Source of the DNA: Saccharothrix luteola
GTDB lineage: Bacteria; Actinomycetota; Actinomycetes; Mycobacteriales; Pseudonocardiaceae
Direction: 5' to 3'
DNA: 64,000 bases
NCBI RefSeq assembly: GCF_020859565.1
Contig: NZ_JAJHUO010000024.1
Location: 62,001-126,000, forward strand
Shown: one piece after another, positions 34,394-42,363 of the stretch
Layout: each line of letters opens with the position of its first letter
Numbering within the stretch: the first letter of the stretch is position 1
The notes under the pieces: generated by a model
What the model was told of the DNA's origin: nothing
Database searches by the model: none
What the model saw: only the letters and a program-made list of their open reading frames with translations
Program-made: the position numbers and the translations under genes

Positions 34394-35311
34394 CTACGTT
34401 CGGAACGCGCGAGCCCTGCGTTCAGGGCTGCCGAGCTCGACACTCAGCTGCCGGAACAGGCGAACGGGGTTCCTCAGGTCCGAAACGTCGGCCCGGAGCA
34501 CTTTCCAGCCGCGCCGCCGCAAGTCCTCGTCACGGGCTTGGTCGGCTTCGGCTTTGCCGACGTGTGCCGCGTAGCCGTCGTACTCCACGGCCACGCGGTG
34601 GTCGGGCCAGGCGAAATCCAGCCGCCAGATCTCCCGGTCGCCCAGATCGCGGACCGAGTACTGCGGCTCGGGCAGCGGGAAGCCCGCTTCGGCGATCATC
34701 AGCAGGAGCGTGCTCTCCGGCGGGGACTCGGGCAGGCCCGTGGCCAGGTCCAAGAGGAACACGCCTTGGCGTCGGCCGCGGTAATCACGGCGTGCCGCGA
34801 TGCGGACGGTGAGGTCGGCCTTGAACGCGGCTCGTTGCTGCGGCGGCAGGGCGCCGAGTGCTTGATCCGCGCAGGCCAGGGCCGTGGAACGGTGGCGTCC
34901 CCGGCACAGCAGGTCGGCGAGGGCGTAGTCGAGCACCATGGTGCGCAGACCGTCGATCTCGACCACGTCCGCAGGGTCGTAGCTGTCGTAGTGGACCGCG
35001 ACGTCAGGGCGTGGTCGGAGTTTGCGCTCGTAGCCCATCATCAGGTGGACGCGATTCGTGTCCGCCGCCGTGCAGCCGTGCAGCCACACCGCCGTGTGGC
35101 TCGCCAGCGCGGCGCCTTGCCCAGCCATGAGCAGTGCCGCGGCGGCCCGGGTGTGCAGGCTCGTCATCCGTTCCCGCTGGATGACGACCGTGCGGCAGTA
35201 GCTGACCAGCCGGCCGTCCGCGATGGCGTTGCGCAGCGACTTGGCGCCGAGGTGGTTGTGCAGACGGGTGCGCGAGTAGGCCCCGTGGAGGCCTGGAGGT
35301 AGGTCGATCAT
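34394..35311 (-). CDS. DUF559 (Vsr/PD-(D/E)xK-like) protein with AbiEi-like N-terminal part
   Basis: About 305 residues if started at the ATG at 35311 (MIDLPPGLHGAYSR); an in-frame start at 35353 is possible and no strong ribosome site decides. The N-terminal part (HNHLGAKSLRNAIADGRLV, then LASHTAVWLHG) resembles winged-helix antitoxin-like domains of the AbiEi type. The C-terminal DUF559 domain has the endonuclease-like pattern: Glu in ESPPESTLL, then WRLDFAWPDHRVAVEYDG, then RDEDLRRRGWKVLRADVSDL. Such proteins are widespread in actinobacteria; the DNA target is unknown. The last residues (about SPERRARAFRT) are encoded in repeat-derived DNA. It is flanked by inverted 22-bp repeat arrays. 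Confidence 0.8.
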   Translation of the reverse strand: MIDLPPGLHGAYSRTRLHNHLGAKSLRNAIADGRLVSYCRTVVIQRERMTSLHTRAAAALLMAGQGAALASHTAVWLHGCTAADTNRVHLMMGYERKLRPRPDVAVHYDSYDPADVVEIDGLRTMVLDYALADLLCRGRHRSTALACADQALGALPPQQRAAFKADLTVRIAARRDYRGRRQGVFLLDLATGLPESPPESTLLLMIAEAGFPLPEPQYSVRDLGDREIWRLDFAWPDHRVAVEYDGYAAHVGKAEADQARDEDLRRRGWKVLRADVSDLRNPVRLFRQLSVELGSPERRARAFRT

Positions 35312-35376
35312 GCATAACCGAGGGGCGGGACTGTCGATCCGTACACGGTTCACCCGACCGTGGGACGCCGCTCGAC

Positions 35377-35484
35377 CTGAGTGTTGAACTCAGGGGTCCT
35401 GAGTGTTCGACACGCGGGACCTGGAGGTTCGACACGCGCGTTCTGGAGGTTCGACACGCGGGACCTGAGTGTTCGACACGCCGG
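35377..35484. repeat. 22-bp tandem intergenic repeat array 3
   Basis: Units of the form cctgagtgttcgacacgcggga begin at 35398, 35420, 35442 and 35464, 22 bp apart. They are preceded by a short palindromic word, cctgagtgttgaactcagg (35377-35395). The units are the reverse complement of those in array 2, so the DUF559 gene lies between inverted arrays. The array ends exactly at the stop codon of the EspG-like gene. Confidence 0.88.
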
Positions 35485-36279
35485 TTAGGGGGTGGTCAGG
35501 GATTCCAGGTGGTGGATCAGGCGGCGGGTGTCGACGGGGGAGACGGTGCTCCACGGTTGTTGGCCCGGGGTGGCCCGGCGGAGTTGGACGTAGCGGCCGT
35601 GGGGGTTGTCGAAGAACGACACGACGTGCTCGTGGCGGACGCGCTTGCCCCACTTGTCACGGCTCGCGCCGCCGAACTGGCCCCGGTTGCCCACGTCGCG
35701 GAACATGTCGGCGAGGGTGCGGGCGTCCTCCTGGCGGATGCCGCGCCCCAGCAGGGCCTGGTACAGGTCGTCCGGGGTGTTGGCATGAGCCGCGGCGGCG
35801 TCGAGGTCGGCGCTGGGCAGGGTCACGGAGTGGCCCGGACCCGCGGCCAGCGGCGGGAGGACGGAGAGCGCTTCGCGCGGGAGGCCCTCGGCCGACGCCG
35901 GGCGCAGGGTCAGCTGGTCGTGCGCGAGGACCGCCAGGACGCCGGACTGCCCCTTGGCCGCGGCCAGCACGCGCACGCTGTGGCCGAGCCACAACCGCCC
36001 GTCCACCTCCTGCTGCGGCCGGTTCAGCAGGTGCAGCAGGTCTTCCAGCACCGGGTCCAGCGACACGGGCCGACCCAGGCCGCGGCGGTCCAGGTCTGCC
36101 CACGCCCGCTGCTCCAGCTCGGCACGCTCCGCGTGCGTCTTGCCCGGTGACGGCACCTTGAGCACCAGCGGCATGGTCTCCAGCCGCAGGTGCTCCCAGA
36201 GCACGTCGAACTCCAGCGCCGAGATCGTCACCGGTTCGCGCAGGTCGTTGCTGCCCAAGTCCAAGCCGAACGTCGTCAT
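35485..36279 (-). CDS. EspG-family type VII secretion chaperone
   Basis: The 264-residue product starts MTTFGLDLGSNDLREPVTISALEFDVLWEHL. The ESAT-6-secretion EspG fold is suggested by that opening, by LRLETMPLVLKVPSPGKTH and by the C-terminal GRYVQLRRATPGQQPWSTVSP plus DTRRLIHHL. EspG proteins bind the tip of PE/PPE-type substrates in the cytosol and hold them for ESX export. The start overlaps the stop of the upstream PPE-like gene by 1 nt (TGATG), which fits a chaperone-substrate pair. No ESX membrane core (EccB-E, mycosin) is in the window, so this is a satellite locus. Confidence 0.8.
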   Translation of the reverse strand: MTTFGLDLGSNDLREPVTISALEFDVLWEHLRLETMPLVLKVPSPGKTHAERAELEQRAWADLDRRGLGRPVSLDPVLEDLLHLLNRPQQEVDGRLWLGHSVRVLAAAKGQSGVLAVLAHDQLTLRPASAEGLPREALSVLPPLAAGPGHSVTLPSADLDAAAAHANTPDDLYQALLGRGIRQEDARTLADMFRDVGNRGQFGGASRDKWGKRVRHEHVVSFFDNPHGRYVQLRRATPGQQPWSTVSPVDTRRLIHHLESLTTP

Positions 36280-37586
36280 CAGTGGGTGGTGCTCTCCCCG
36301 ATCACCGGAGGCGAGATGATCCCGCCAATGCCGTAGATGTCGTCCGTCTCCCGAAGGTAGTCGGCGGCGTCGTGCGTGGCATCTTCTTCCTCCTCCGCGC
36401 CACGAGCCGCACCCAGACCGCCGAACGGGTCGAACGCGGGCTGCGGCGGCGCCGCGACGGTGCGCTTGTGCACGGTGTCGTTGCCGCCGACCTGGCCGCC
36501 GGCGCCGAGCATCGAGCCCGTCGACCCGCCTGGCCCCGCCGTCGCCGCGTGCTGCGTGCTGGCCGCGAACGCCCCGATCTCCACCGAGCTCACCGACGTC
36601 GTGCCGCTGGGCAGCAACGGCCCACCGCCCGCACCGGGCAGCAACTGCTGGTTGGCGCCCGCGGCGTGCTGCCCGTTCGTCGTGTCGGAGGAGGAAGAGG
36701 ACGACGACGACGCCTTGCGCCGGTCCTTGTCCTGCTGACCACCCGCACCGCCACCACCGACCACGCCGCCGGGCCCGAACACGCCCGAACCCGACGTCGA
36801 CGGGGGTAACGCGGCCGACGAAGTCCTGGTGGAACCGGCCGTCCCGGCCGAAGACGTGCCCGTCGACCCGCCGAACGTGGGCTGCGCCGCCGGACGCTGA
36901 CCCGAGTAGCCGCCACGACCACCGCCGCGACCGCCACGCCACCCGCCCCGACCGCCGCCACGGCCACCGCCACGTCCACCGCGCGGACCGCCGTAACCCC
37001 AACCGGGCGCGGACACGCCCGCCGAGTCGTTGCGCACCACCTCGGGCGTGCTGATCACCAACTGCGGCGGCTGGTGGAACTGCCCCAACGTGCTGGTGTT
37101 CGACACCGTGCTGGAGGCGTAGGTCGTCATGACCTCGCGCGCCCGCTGCTCGGCCGCGTTGCGCGCCTTCTCCTGCTGCTCGTAGTCCGTCTGCCCGCCG
37201 ACCAGGTTGGTCAACGCGCTGACGAGCAGGTTCGGCTCCTCCGCGGTCACCTTCACCGGCGGCGGCATGTCCGCGCGCGCCTTGGCGATGTAGTCCGCCT
37301 GCAGCTCGGCCGAGATGCGCATCACCTCCGCGCCGGCACGGGCGTCGTCCGCCCACGCGGCCAGCGGGTTGATGCCCGTCCGCGCCTTGTCCGCGGCCGA
37401 ACCCTCCCAGGACGCGCCGGACCTCAGCACGCCCCGGTGCAGCTCGGCGTTGATCTCGGTCAACGCGGCGGAGACGCCCTGCCACCGCTCCATCGAGGCG
37501 TGCGAGGCCTTGGGCCCCGGCCCCGAGTTGATCTGCTCGTACAGCTCTTCGTGGCTGTACCCGCTCCAGCGGTGTCCATCGGGCAT
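36279..37586 (-). CDS. PPE-like ESX substrate with RGG-repeat and low-complexity tail
   Basis: 435 residues. The N-terminal helical part (about 1-165; WSGYSHEELYEQINSGPG, ASWEGSAADKARTGINPL, AAEQRAREVMTTYASS) resembles PPE/WXG100-superfamily secreted helical bundles, with a WEG turn. No signal peptide is seen. Residues about 199-228 form a striking run of RGG/GRGG units. Ser/Thr/Gly/Pro-rich sequence follows, with a run of eight Ser residues and then an acidic stretch. The ATG at 37586 has gggag 6 nt upstream. Gene order, partner-PPE-EspG, is that of ESX substrate cassettes. Function beyond probable secretion is unknown. Confidence 0.75.
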   Translation of the reverse strand: MPDGHRWSGYSHEELYEQINSGPGPKASHASMERWQGVSAALTEINAELHRGVLRSGASWEGSAADKARTGINPLAAWADDARAGAEVMRISAELQADYIAKARADMPPPVKVTAEEPNLLVSALTNLVGGQTDYEQQEKARNAAEQRAREVMTTYASSTVSNTSTLGQFHQPPQLVISTPEVVRNDSAGVSAPGWGYGGPRGGRGGGRGGGRGGWRGGRGGGRGGYSGQRPAAQPTFGGSTGTSSAGTAGSTRTSSAALPPSTSGSGVFGPGGVVGGGGAGGQQDKDRRKASSSSSSSSDTTNGQHAAGANQQLLPGAGGGPLLPSGTTSVSSVEIGAFAASTQHAATAGPGGSTGSMLGAGGQVGGNDTVHKRTVAAPPQPAFDPFGGLGAARGAEEEEDATHDAADYLRETDDIYGIGGIISPPVIGESTTH

Positions 37587-37614
37587 GAACGCTCCCCTTG
37601 CCTGCGCCGGGCGC

Positions 37615-37992
37615 TCAGCGGCTGCCCTGCTGTCCCATCAACCCGGTGTTGTCTTCTTCGATGGACTGGTACTGCTGCTCGACCAGGGTGAGCGCGTCCA
37701 TGGCCGACTTGAGCTGCCGCTGGTAGTTCTCCAACGCGATCAGCGCCGAGTCGCCCGATTCGAGCGACCGCTCGTTGAACCGCTCCGCGGCGTCCTGGCT
37801 CACCGGGTCACCCGCCCACGGGCGCACCCTGACCTCGGTGATGGCCTGCTCGATCTGCTCGTCCAGCTTCGACAACGCGCCCGCGAACGCGTTGCGGAGA
37901 CTGGGGATCGCGCTGGGTTCGACGTTCAACGTGTGCGACAGGGGCGGTGGTGAGCCCGTGTCAGCGCCGTGGCCGTGGTCTTCCGACGGCAT
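37615..37992 (-). CDS. Small helical ESX-associated (WXG100-like) protein
   Basis: The ATG at 37992 has gggagg 6 nt upstream and gives 125 residues. After a hydrophilic lead it forms two long amphipathic helices separated by a turn containing RPWAGDPVSQDAAERFN. That turn is the equivalent of the WXG bend, with W-A-G in place of W-x-G. The second helix, ALIALENYQRQLKSAMDALTLVEQQYQSIEED, looks coiled-coil. It lies 28 bp upstream of the PPE-like gene on the same strand and probably pairs with it. Assignment to the WXG100/PE-like superfamily is by pattern and context. Confidence 0.68.
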   Translation of the reverse strand: MPSEDHGHGADTGSPPPLSHTLNVEPSAIPSLRNAFAGALSKLDEQIEQAITEVRVRPWAGDPVSQDAAERFNERSLESGDSALIALENYQRQLKSAMDALTLVEQQYQSIEEDNTGLMGQQGSR

Positions 37993-38106
37993 GGACAACC
38001 TCCCGCCTTCCTCGTTCCCGTCGCGCCATTCCGTTCTCGCGCAAGGTCACTCTAGCCACCCGGTCCGACAGCGGGGAGTGGGTGGAGCGCACATCCCCCG
38101 CCTGGA

Positions 38107-38694
38107 TCAGCGCCGTTGCAGCAAACCGGCTACCGCCGCTTCTGCCGCCCGTTGCGCCCCTTGGCACAGAGTGTCTTGCTTCGCCGCTCTTTCGTTACCG
38201 CCGTCGCGGAACATCACGTCGAGGAACTGCCCCTCCGCGACGTCCACCTCGACGTTGCACACGTTGTCCATGCCGGGCGTCCGCACGGTCAGGCCGGGGA
38301 ATCCGGCCACCGTGGTCTGCTCGGCGTGCACCTGGGCGTTCTCGCTGAGCCAAACGCCCACGCCCTCCACTGTGACGAGCGCCAGCCGCACGACGTTCCC
38401 GCTGATGTTGCTGCGCATGGTGCACGCCTTCGCGTTGCCGAAGCTCGCTTCCACGTACGCGCTCGGCGGGTTGTCCAGGCTCAGCGCGATGCGCTGTTCG
38501 GGTGAGAGCACCGCGCACGGGTCCACGTCGTCCAGCCGCACCTCCTGCGGCCTCGGTGGCAACGACGGCGCGGTGGTCGTCGTGGCGGGCAGCGGTTCGT
38601 CGACCCGGCCGTCGGCCTTCTTGTCCGGAACGGGCGTGCAGGAGGCCATCGCCAACGCGCAGAGCGTGGCGGTGAGCAACCGAGCAGCCCTCAT
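38107..38694 (-). CDS. DUF3558-domain lipoprotein
   Basis: The 195-residue product starts at ATG 38694. A type II signal peptide ends in the lipobox LAMAS|C at Cys19, so it should be lipid-anchored on the outer face of the membrane. A Pro/Thr-rich spacer follows. The DUF3558 body then begins VRLDDVDPCAVLSPEQRIALSLDNPP and contains Cys residues likely to form disulfides (DPCAVL, AKACTMRS, DNVCNVE, TLCQGA). Such lipoproteins often lie near ESX or mce genes in Pseudonocardiales; their role is unknown. It lies about 115 bp upstream of the ESX-like cassette, in the same direction. Confidence 0.8.
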   Translation of the reverse strand: MRAARLLTATLCALAMASCTPVPDKKADGRVDEPLPATTTTAPSLPPRPQEVRLDDVDPCAVLSPEQRIALSLDNPPSAYVEASFGNAKACTMRSNISGNVVRLALVTVEGVGVWLSENAQVHAEQTTVAGFPGLTVRTPGMDNVCNVEVDVAEGQFLDVMFRDGGNERAAKQDTLCQGAQRAAEAAVAGLLQRR

Positions 38695-38700
38695 GGACAC

Positions 38701-39141
38701 CTACCGTAGCCGGGTCCACACGCCAAGTGGACCCTCGGCTGTGAAGCCGCACTTCGCGGCCACGTGACGGGCCGCGTCGTCCGGGGGTCTGGCGGTGATC
38801 AGCGGTAGGTCGAGGAACCCGAAACCGAACCGCAGCACGGCGGCGATCACGTGTGTCGCGATGCCCTTGCCGCGCAGGTCAGGCGTGATCCAGCAGTGCA
38901 GCTCGCCGGTGCTGGACAGGGAGGTCTCGCCGACGGCCGTCCCGGTGAGCTGGTCGCACACGGCCCAGGAACAGGATTCGTCGGCGCGCCACTGGTCCGC
39001 GCGTTCGGCGATGTGCGCGCCGGCCGCGTCGAGATCGGGGTAGAGGCCACCGCCCACCAACGCCGGCCGGTCGTCGACGCGGTCGTCCGCGCGGAGTTGG
39101 CGCAGGTAGAACTCACCCGCGTTGATCTCGACGGCCTCCAT
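38701..39141 (-). CDS. GNAT-family N-acetyltransferase
   Basis: The 146-residue product starts at ATG 39141 (MEAVEINAGEFYLRQLR). The acetyl-CoA site is GKGIATHVIAAVLRFGFGFL (Q/R-x-x-G-x-G/A type, here RGKGIA), preceded by the strand ELHCWITPD. This is the RimJ/RimL-like arrangement that acetylates protein N-termini or small molecules. The frame is open upstream to 39354 but the extra sequence is not GNAT-like. The substrate is unknown. Confidence 0.82.
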   Translation of the reverse strand: MEAVEINAGEFYLRQLRADDRVDDRPALVGGGLYPDLDAAGAHIAERADQWRADESCSWAVCDQLTGTAVGETSLSSTGELHCWITPDLRGKGIATHVIAAVLRFGFGFLDLPLITARPPDDAARHVAAKCGFTAEGPLGVWTRLR

Positions 39142-39194
39142 GCCGAATGTCCTCGCTCCGCTCGGACGGGCAAGGTCGCCCGGAAGTCGGGAGA

Positions 39195-40067
39195 CTAGTC
39201 CGTGACGAACCCGTCGTAGCGCCCGGCCAGTTCTTCGAGCAGGCCGCGGTGGGCGGACGCGGGCCGGTCGTCGGGACCGGTGGTCAACTCCACGACCCAG
39301 TCGGCGTCTTCCAGGTCGTCCTCGCCGGCCAGCACGTCCTTGTGCACCGCGCACGGCGACCAGCCGGCCTCGGCCAGTTCCCGCGCGGCTTCCTCCGCGT
39401 CGTCGCGGTCGTGCAGGACCAGCAACAACGGACCCGCGGTCCCGGGCGAACCCGTGCCGACGCCGTCGTCCAACAAGCCGCGCGACGCCAGCGCCTCGTG
39501 CAACGCGGGGAAGTCCGGCGTGTGCACGGCGTCGATGCCGATCGTCCGCGCCGCCTCCGCGTTCACCGCGTTGTCATCGCAGAACAACGTCCCCGACGGC
39601 GAGTGTTGCAGCACCCGCAACGCGCGTCGGAACGCCTCGGGCGACGGCTTGGCCACCCCGAGCCGCGCGGACGACACGACCGCGTCGACCTCGCGGTCCA
39701 GCCCCAACGCCGCCAGGTCGCGCGGCAGCCGGTCGGTCGCGTTGGACAGCAACGCCACCCGGCACCGCTTGCGGACCCGCCGCACGAGGTCCAACGCCTC
39801 GCCGATCACCTCGCCGGTCCGGGTCCACGCCGCCACCGCGTCCGCCGCGCGTGCCGGCGGGAGCCCTTCGACGACCAGCTGCTCCCGCACGGCCGCGCGC
39901 CACTCCTCGTCCGTGGCACGGCCGGCGGTCGCGGGACCGGCCAGGGCGAACGACACCCGCGCCAACGTGCCGCGCGGCAGGCCGAAACCGTCCTCGATCG
40001 GCCCGTCCGGCGGGAACCGCCGCAGCACGCCGTCCAGGTCGAGCAGCAGCAGCGACGGCGCGCTCAA
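39195..40067 (-). CDS. HAD-family hydrolase with a C-terminal extension
   Basis: The 290-residue product overlaps the upstream gene by 4 nt. The HAD core spans residues 1-200: motif I LLLLDLDGVL (nucleophile Asp in DLDGV), motif II VALLSNATDR, motif III Lys in GVAKPSPEAF, motif IV LFCDDNAVN (DDxxxN). The alpha-helical cap lies between. Residues about 213-290 (GPLLLVLHDRDDAEEAARELAEAGW, then a Trp-Val-Val strand) form an extra alpha/beta domain of ferredoxin-like pattern, not part of the HAD fold. The substrate is unknown. Confidence 0.85.
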   Translation of the reverse strand: MSAPSLLLLDLDGVLRRFPPDGPIEDGFGLPRGTLARVSFALAGPATAGRATDEEWRAAVREQLVVEGLPPARAADAVAAWTRTGEVIGEALDLVRRVRKRCRVALLSNATDRLPRDLAALGLDREVDAVVSSARLGVAKPSPEAFRRALRVLQHSPSGTLFCDDNAVNAEAARTIGIDAVHTPDFPALHEALASRGLLDDGVGTGSPGTAGPLLLVLHDRDDAEEAARELAEAGWSPCAVHKDVLAGEDDLEDADWVVELTTGPDDRPASAHRGLLEELAGRYDGFVTD

Positions 40068-40453
40068 CGCCTGCCCATCCGGCCGATCAGCAGCATCGCC
40101 GCGGGGATCAGCAGGAACACCAACGGCGTCTTGGCCAGGAAGAACAACGCCACGCTGATGATCGCGACCGCCGTGACGGCCGCGCTGCTCACCCGGAACT
40201 CGAGCGGGAACCCCCGGCGCGCGGACACCGCCGAACCCGACGGCGGCGGCTCGACCTGCGTGAACCGCGGCCGTGGCGCGGGCAGGTCGCTGAACAGCGC
40301 GTACAGGTCGCCGCGGGTCTTCGCGGTGGCGATGCGGGCGGAGCGGTCGCCGTACTCGTCCATGCTCAGCCGCCCCTCGCCGAGGTGCGTGCCGAGCAGT
40401 TCGAGCGCGTGCTCACGCTCCGCGTCGCCGATCCGGATGTCCCGCTCGCTCAC
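40064..40453 (-). CDS. DUF1707-domain membrane protein
   Basis: The 129-residue product opens IRIGDAEREHALELLGTHLGEGRLSMDEYGDR, the DUF1707 (SHOCT-like) signature. Two hydrophobic segments near the C-terminus follow (SSAAVTAVAIISVALFFL and TPLVFLLIPAAMLLIG). The GTG at 40453 lies 7 nt after a TAGGCT hexamer (40461-40466) that overlaps the accA stop, indicating its own leaderless promoter inside the accA 3' end. The role of DUF1707 proteins is not established. Confidence 0.87.
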   Translation of the reverse strand: MSERDIRIGDAEREHALELLGTHLGEGRLSMDEYGDRSARIATAKTRGDLYALFSDLPAPRPRFTQVEPPPSGSAVSARRGFPLEFRVSSAAVTAVAIISVALFFLAKTPLVFLLIPAAMLLIGRMGRR

Positions 40454-40463
40454 ACGGGTGAGC

Positions 40464-42245
40464 CTATTCCTTGATCTCGCAGATGACCGTGCCCTGGGTC
40501 ACCGCCGCGCCCGGCTCGGCGGCCAGCCCGGTGACCACGCCGGACTTGTGCGCGGTGACCGGGTTCTCCATCTTCATGGCCTCCAGCACGACGATCAGCT
40601 CACCCGCCTCGACCTGCTGGCCGTCCTCGACCGCGACCTTGACGATCGTGCCCTGCATGGGCGCGGCCACCGCGTCGCCGGAGACCGCCGCGCCGCCCTT
40701 GCCGCCGCCCCGCTTGCGCGGCTTGGCCTTCACGCCCGCCTTGGCCGCGCCACCGCCCCCGCCGCCACCGCCGACGAACGCCAGGTCACCGGGCAGCGAG
40801 ACCTCCAGCCGACGTCCGCCGACCTCGACCACCAGGGTCTGCCGCGGCTCGTCCTCCTCGGCCTCCGCGCCGTCGGTGAACGGCGCGATGGTGTTGTCGA
40901 ACTCGGTCTCGATCCACCGCGTGTGCACGGTGAAGCCGTCCTCGGAGCCGACGAACGCCGGGTCGCGCACGATCGCGCGGTGGAACGGCAGCACGGTCGC
41001 CATGCCCTCCACCACCATCTCGTCCAGCGCGCGCCGGGCCCGCTCCAGGGCCTGCGCCCGGTCCTCGCCGGTGACGATCAGCTTGGCCAGCAACGAGTCG
41101 AACTGGCCGCCGATGACCGTGCCGCTCTCCACGCCCGCGTCCACCCGGACACCGGGACCGGACGGCGAGGTGAACGTGGTGACCGTGCCGGGCGCGGGCA
41201 GGAAGTTGCGGCCCGCGTCCTCGCCGTTGATCCGGAACTCGATCGAGTGGCCGCGCGGGGTGGGGTCCTCGGTGAACCGCAGCACCTCGCCGGCGGCGAT
41301 CCGGAACTGCTCGCGCACCAGGTCGAGGCCCGCGGTCTCCTCGCTGACCGGGTGTTCGACCTGAAGACGGGTGTTGACCTCGAGGAACGAGATCGTGCCG
41401 TCCACCGCGACCAGGTACTCGACCGTGCCGGCGCCGTGGTAGCCGGCCTCCTTGCAGATGGCGCGCGCCGACCGGTGGATCTCGGCCCGCTGCTCGTCGG
41501 TCAGGAACGGCGCGGGCGCCTCCTCGACCAGCTTCTGGTGGCGGCGCTGCAACGAGCAGTCACGCGTGCCGACGACGATGACGTTGCCGTGCTGGTCGGC
41601 CAGGACCTGCGCCTCGACGTGCCGCGGCTTGTCCAGGTAGCGCTCGACGAAGCACTCGCCGCGGCCGAACGCCGTGACGGCCTCGCGCACCGCGCTGTCG
41701 AACAGCTCGGGGATCTCCTCCAGCGTGCGCGCCACCTTGAGACCACGACCGCCGCCGCCGAACGCCGCCTTGATCGCGACCGGCAGGCCGTGCTCCTCGG
41801 CGAACGCGATGATCTCGTCCGGGCCGGAGACCGGGTCCTTGGTGCCGGGGACCAGCGGCGCGCCCGCGCGCATCGCGATGTGCCGCGCGGTGACCTTGTC
41901 GCCGAGGTCGCGGATGGCCTGCGGGGTCGGCCCGACCCAGATCAGGCCCGCGTCCAGCACCGCCTGGGCGAAGTCCGCGTTCTCGGACAGGAAGCCGTAG
42001 CCGGGGTGGACCGAGTCCGCGCCCGCGCGCTTGGCCACGTCGAGGATCTTGTCGATGGAGAGGTAGCTGTCCCCGGGCGTGCTGCCGCCCAGGGCGAACG
42101 CCTCGTCCGCCAACCGGACGAACGGGGCGTCCCGGTCCGGGTCGGCGTACACGGCGACGCTGGTCAGGCCGGCGTCTCGGCAGGCACGGATGACCCGGAC
42201 GGCGATCTCACCGCGGTTGGCGACGAGGACCTTGCGCAGCGACAC
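40464..42245 (-). CDS. accA3: Acyl-CoA carboxylase biotin carboxylase/BCCP (alpha) subunit
   Basis: The 593-residue product combines a biotin carboxylase domain (residues 1-450) and a C-terminal biotinyl domain. The GTG at 42245 follows aggaggtagg. Landmarks are KVLVANRGEIAVRVIRACRD, the ATP-grasp loop IKAAFGGGGRGLKV, the active site FLEVNTRLQVEHPVSEE, and the biotin-accepting Lys in VLEAMKMENP near residue 559. A Gly- and Lys-rich linker joins the two parts. It carboxylates biotin for partner AccD subunits making methylmalonyl- or malonyl-CoA. It matches mycobacterial AccA3, which serves several AccD partners; accD and accE are encoded 4 kb away. Confidence 0.96.
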   Translation of the reverse strand: MSLRKVLVANRGEIAVRVIRACRDAGLTSVAVYADPDRDAPFVRLADEAFALGGSTPGDSYLSIDKILDVAKRAGADSVHPGYGFLSENADFAQAVLDAGLIWVGPTPQAIRDLGDKVTARHIAMRAGAPLVPGTKDPVSGPDEIIAFAEEHGLPVAIKAAFGGGGRGLKVARTLEEIPELFDSAVREAVTAFGRGECFVERYLDKPRHVEAQVLADQHGNVIVVGTRDCSLQRRHQKLVEEAPAPFLTDEQRAEIHRSARAICKEAGYHGAGTVEYLVAVDGTISFLEVNTRLQVEHPVSEETAGLDLVREQFRIAAGEVLRFTEDPTPRGHSIEFRINGEDAGRNFLPAPGTVTTFTSPSGPGVRVDAGVESGTVIGGQFDSLLAKLIVTGEDRAQALERARRALDEMVVEGMATVLPFHRAIVRDPAFVGSEDGFTVHTRWIETEFDNTIAPFTDGAEAEEDEPRQTLVVEVGGRRLEVSLPGDLAFVGGGGGGGGAAKAGVKAKPRKRGGGKGGAAVSGDAVAAPMQGTIVKVAVEDGQQVEAGELIVVLEAMKMENPVTAHKSGVVTGLAAEPGAAVTQGTVICEIKE

Positions 42246-42363
42246 GACGTCCTACCTCCTGGCAACGCTGGGACTGGGAGCGGCAATGGTCGTGGAGTTT
42301 AGTGACCCGCCAGTACTCGGAGACCGAGAGACAAGTCACGCTTGGGTGGAACAATCGGAAATC

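Noticed and set aside
34301..35484. CRISPR array
   Set aside because: The repeats are contiguous 22-bp units without unique spacers, occur palindromically at other loci, and no cas genes are present.
35485..37485. A single 666-residue reading frame covering the EspG-like and PPE-like genes
   Set aside because: The upstream part is the wrong frame of the PPE-like gene; the EspG-like protein starts at 36279, with a 1-nt overlap.
39147..42302. A 1051-codon open frame on the + strand across the HAD, DUF1707 and accA genes
   Set aside because: It is antisense to three clear genes and its translation is low-complexity; it is a GC-bias artefact.
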